A DNA stretch of 8,156 nucleotides, from NCBI GenBank assembly GCA_003141915.1, contig PLNY01000285.1:6266-14421 (forward strand), read 5' to 3'. Shown here piece after piece: positions 6,730 to 8,156 of the stretch (positions are counted from its first letter, which is position 1; every line of letters begins with the position of its first letter). Source of the stretch: Anaerolineae bacterium. Its GTDB lineage: Bacteria; Chloroflexota; Anaerolineae; Anaerolineales; Villigracilaceae. A model generated the notes under the pieces. That model was not told the origin of the DNA, searched no databases, and was given only the letters and a program-made list of their open reading frames with translations. The translations under genes were made by a program, and so were the position numbers.

Positions 6730-7821
6730 TTATTGAGGTTTTGCGTCAGGTACGCCGGTCTGGAGCGTGCCGCCGGTCAGAGCTTTGAGAAGCGACTGCA
6801 TTTCGGCATCCACATTAGCGGGAACCTTGCTGGCAACATCATGATATGGAGCAAAGCCGGACGCGCCGTAATATTGTCCGTTCGTCGGGAACTTGCCAGC
6901 CTTGGCCAAGCCGATCAGGACACCGAGAGGAGCCGGGATTGGTTTCATGGCGCTGGTCAGCAAGTAGGCATCCGCCTCAGGCAGGGTGTAATACTGATCG
7001 GTATCCACACCGATGGCGAGCACTTTGTCCGACGCGGTTTTATCCACCGCGCCGTTACCGGTAATGCCGCCGCCGCCGAAGATCACATCTGTGCCTTTGT
7101 CAATCATGGATTGAGCTGTAGTCGCACCCCAGGTCGGGTCAGTGAAGGTCAGGTTGAAGCCGACATCGTTATGATATACGTTGGTAATGGTGGTTTTGGT
7201 GCCATTCTTTTTATCTTCGTATGCGGCGCCTGCGCGATAACCTTCACCATAGCGCCAGACCGCCGGAACAGCATCGGTGCCGAACACGCCGCCGATATTG
7301 TGTGATTTGGACATCATGGAGGCCAGTGCGCCGACCAAGAAGCCGGACTGATCCTCATGGAATATCAAGGCGACCAAATTGGGCAAAGGCCAATCGGGAT
7401 GGTTTGCATCCTTCTGCAAGCCCTGGTCCACACCGATGAACAAAATATTTGGATATTGCTTGGCGGCTGCATAGGTCGGGTCGGTCAGGTTGAAACCGGT
7501 GGTCACGATCACTTTGTAGCCGGCTTGTGCGAAGGTGTCAATGTTCTTGGCATAATCCTTCGAGTCGCTGGTCTCTATAAACTGAATCCAATCGGCAGTG
7601 CCATTGGCTTTGGCTTGTTGTACGCCTTCCCAAGTCGATTGGTTGAAGGATTTATCATCTACGTGACCAACATCTGTCACATCACCAACGCAGAAGACGG
7701 TTGCCTTTGTGCAGTCCGGGGCAGTGGGGGTACCGTTTGCAGCCGGCGCCGCGCCGCCGCAGGCACTTAAGAACATGGAGGCCAATAACACAACGGCCAT
7801 AAGGGTATAAAACTTTTTCAT
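6730..7821 (-). CDS. nupN: BMP-family lipoprotein, nucleoside/purine-type substrate-binding protein
   Basis: This is the extracytoplasmic receptor of the importer, 363 residues from the ATG at 7821. The signal peptide M-K-K-F-Y-T...F-L-S-A-C gives Cys21 as the lipidated residue. After a short Ala/Pro linker comes a BMP/PnrA-type periplasmic-binding fold. It shows V-D-D-K-S-F-N-Q (54-61), the ligand-site motif near the start of these proteins. It also has F-H-E-D-Q-S-G-F-L-V-G-A (154-165), the hinge-side motif G-V-D-T-D-Q (271-276), T-S-A-M-K (289-293) and A-P-Y-H-D (324-328). Family members bind purine nucleosides (PnrA, NupN), though some BMP proteins bind other ligands, so the substrate is inferred. 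Cys37 and Cys44 could form a small disulfide. Two ATGs compete (7824 and 7821); AGGAG lies 4 and 7 nt away respectively, favouring 7821. A longer frame from ATG 7878 would put 19 residues ahead of the signal peptide and is rejected. Confidence 0.92.
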   Translation of the reverse strand: MKKFYTLMAVVLLASMFLSACGGAAPAANGTPTAPDCTKATVFCVGDVTDVGHVDDKSFNQSTWEGVQQAKANGTADWIQFIETSDSKDYAKNIDTFAQAGYKVIVTTGFNLTDPTYAAAKQYPNILFIGVDQGLQKDANHPDWPLPNLVALIFHEDQSGFLVGALASMMSKSHNIGGVFGTDAVPAVWRYGEGYRAGAAYEDKKNGTKTTITNVYHNDVGFNLTFTDPTWGATTAQSMIDKGTDVIFGGGGITGNGAVDKTASDKVLAIGVDTDQYYTLPEADAYLLTSAMKPIPAPLGVLIGLAKAGKFPTNGQYYGASGFAPYHDVASKVPANVDAEMQSLLKALTGGTLQTGVPDAKPQ

Positions 7822-7828
7822 CATTCTT

Positions 7829-7833
7829 CTCCT
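7829..7833 (-). promoter_or_regulatory. Ribosome binding site that fixes the start of the BMP-family gene
   Basis: AGGAG on the minus strand lies 7 nt before ATG 7821 and 4 nt before ATG 7824. It lies well inside the frame that would begin at ATG 7878, so it argues against that upstream start. Confidence 0.7.
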
Positions 7834-7931
7834 ATTTGATTTTGAGGAAGTAATATCTTGGGAATCGATTGGAAACATTATTTTATATATGGGAACGCAC
7901 CTCCTACTCTAATCATATCAGTGGCAGATGA

Positions 7932-7960
7932 AGTATAAAGCCAACCGTATCATTGTGCAA
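7932..7960 (-). promoter_or_regulatory. Possible promoter for the binding protein-permease operon
   Basis: TTGCAC (7955-7960) and TATACT (7932-7937) are spaced by 17 nt on the minus strand, giving a leader of about 100 nt before ATG 7821. The -35 match is weak and the element overlaps the preceding hairpin. A TATGAT a few bases downstream is an alternative -10. I see no purine-riboswitch-like sequence in the leader. Confidence 0.3.
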
Positions 7961-7974
7961 GCGCGGTTGTCTTT
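7937..7974 (-). terminator. Hairpin terminator after the upstream BMP-family gene
   Basis: An 11-bp stem with one A-G mismatch (AAAGACAACCG against CGGTTGGCTTT on the minus strand) and a 16-nt loop begins at the stop codon of the partial gene. It is followed by ATACTT, with only a short U run. It suggests that the two BMP-family genes are at least partly separate transcripts. Confidence 0.5.
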
Positions 7975-8156
7975 ATGGTTTTTGATAAGGCACATCGTCG
8001 CCGATGGAATTATTAGCCAGCTCTTGCGCAAGTTGATTCAATTGATTCTTAAAAGTTTGCGGGATTTGGCGATCCATGTCGTGGAAGGGCGCAAGCTCTA
8101 TTTGACCGAAAAAATTTCCGGCAGGCAATTGATTGGTTCGCGCCAGCCGCATCAAA
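7973..8156 (-). CDS. C-terminal fragment of a second BMP-family substrate-binding protein
   Basis: Only the last 61 codons lie in the window; the frame is open at the right edge. The fragment aligns with the end of the adjacent BMP-family protein. R-L-A-R-T-N-Q-L-P-A matches its G-L-A-K-A-G-K-F-P-T. F-F-G-Q-I-E-L-A-P-F-H-D matches Y-Y-G-A-S-G-F-A-P-Y-H-D. The following I-P...L-N-Q-L-A-Q-E-L helix matches V-P...M-Q-S-L-L-K-A-L. The A-P-[YF]-H-D step is the best anchor. Overall divergence is high, so this would be an old paralogue rather than a recent duplication. It may bind a different ligand for the same permeases, or belong to another set outside the window. Nothing can be said about its signal peptide or binding site. 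Confidence 0.7.
   Translation of the reverse strand, partial: LMRLARTNQLPAGNFFGQIELAPFHDMDRQIPQTFKNQLNQLAQELANNSIGDDVPYQKP

Noticed and set aside
6724..7305. A 193-codon open frame on the plus strand opposite the BMP-family gene
   Set aside because: The minus-strand product has a signal peptide and full family motifs. The plus-strand translation has no recognisable features and lies almost wholly inside the real gene.
7822..7878. N-terminal extension of the BMP-family protein from ATG 7878
   Set aside because: It would place 19 residues ahead of a complete lipoprotein signal peptide. The nearest strong AGGAGG (7900-7905) is 21 nt away, while AGGAG is well spaced before ATG 7821.
7834..7936. 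Purine riboswitch in the leader of the importer operon
   Set aside because: Purine importers often have one, but I see no conserved aptamer loops or paired three-way junction. Only a short palindromic AATCGATT region is present.
1..8156. Functional link between the NBR1-Ig lipoproteins and the nucleoside importer
   Set aside because: They share strand and location only. Terminators separate them, and nothing in the lipoprotein sequences points to nucleoside handling.

Overview
The window reads as a stretch of a Chloroflexota genome, most likely class Anaerolineae. This is an inference from style, not from a marker gene. The support is three adjacent lipoproteins built as lipobox, Thr/Pro/Ala-rich tether and NBR1-like Ig domain, a layout I associate with that group, together with moderate GC. 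There is no rRNA, tRNA, CRISPR array or mobile element. Every gene is on the minus strand, so transcription runs from high to low coordinates.

Region A (about 2895-8156) is a nucleoside-type ABC import locus of the BMP/Nup class. In transcription order it holds: the last 61 codons of a BMP-family protein cut by the window edge (7973-8156); a complete BMP-family lipoprotein (6730-7821); a NupP-like permease (5510-6637); a NupQ-like permease (4431-5501); and a NupO-like double ATPase (2895-4421). The last three are tightly packed, with gaps of 8 and 9 nt and Shine-Dalgarno sites touching the preceding stop codon. They are probably co-translated. A 13-bp perfect hairpin sits between the binding protein and the permeases. 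It probably lets the binding protein be made in excess over the membrane complex. The lipoprotein would capture a nucleoside or purine outside the membrane, the two permeases would form the channel, and the ATPase would drive import.

Region B (1-2753) holds three consecutive paralogous lipoproteins (1848-2753, 720-1757, and 1-617 cut by the window edge). Each has a lipobox, a low-complexity tether and an NBR1-type Ig domain with a Cys pair exactly 35 residues apart. The two complete ones also share a C-terminal beta-rich domain I cannot name. A hairpin terminator lies after each complete gene and another after the ATPase, so they look like separate transcription units rather than part of the transporter operon.

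The ABC locus is ordinary in content. The most interesting material is the lipoprotein cluster with its unnamed C-terminal domain, and the tandem BMP-family genes. I found no convincing new multi-gene system.
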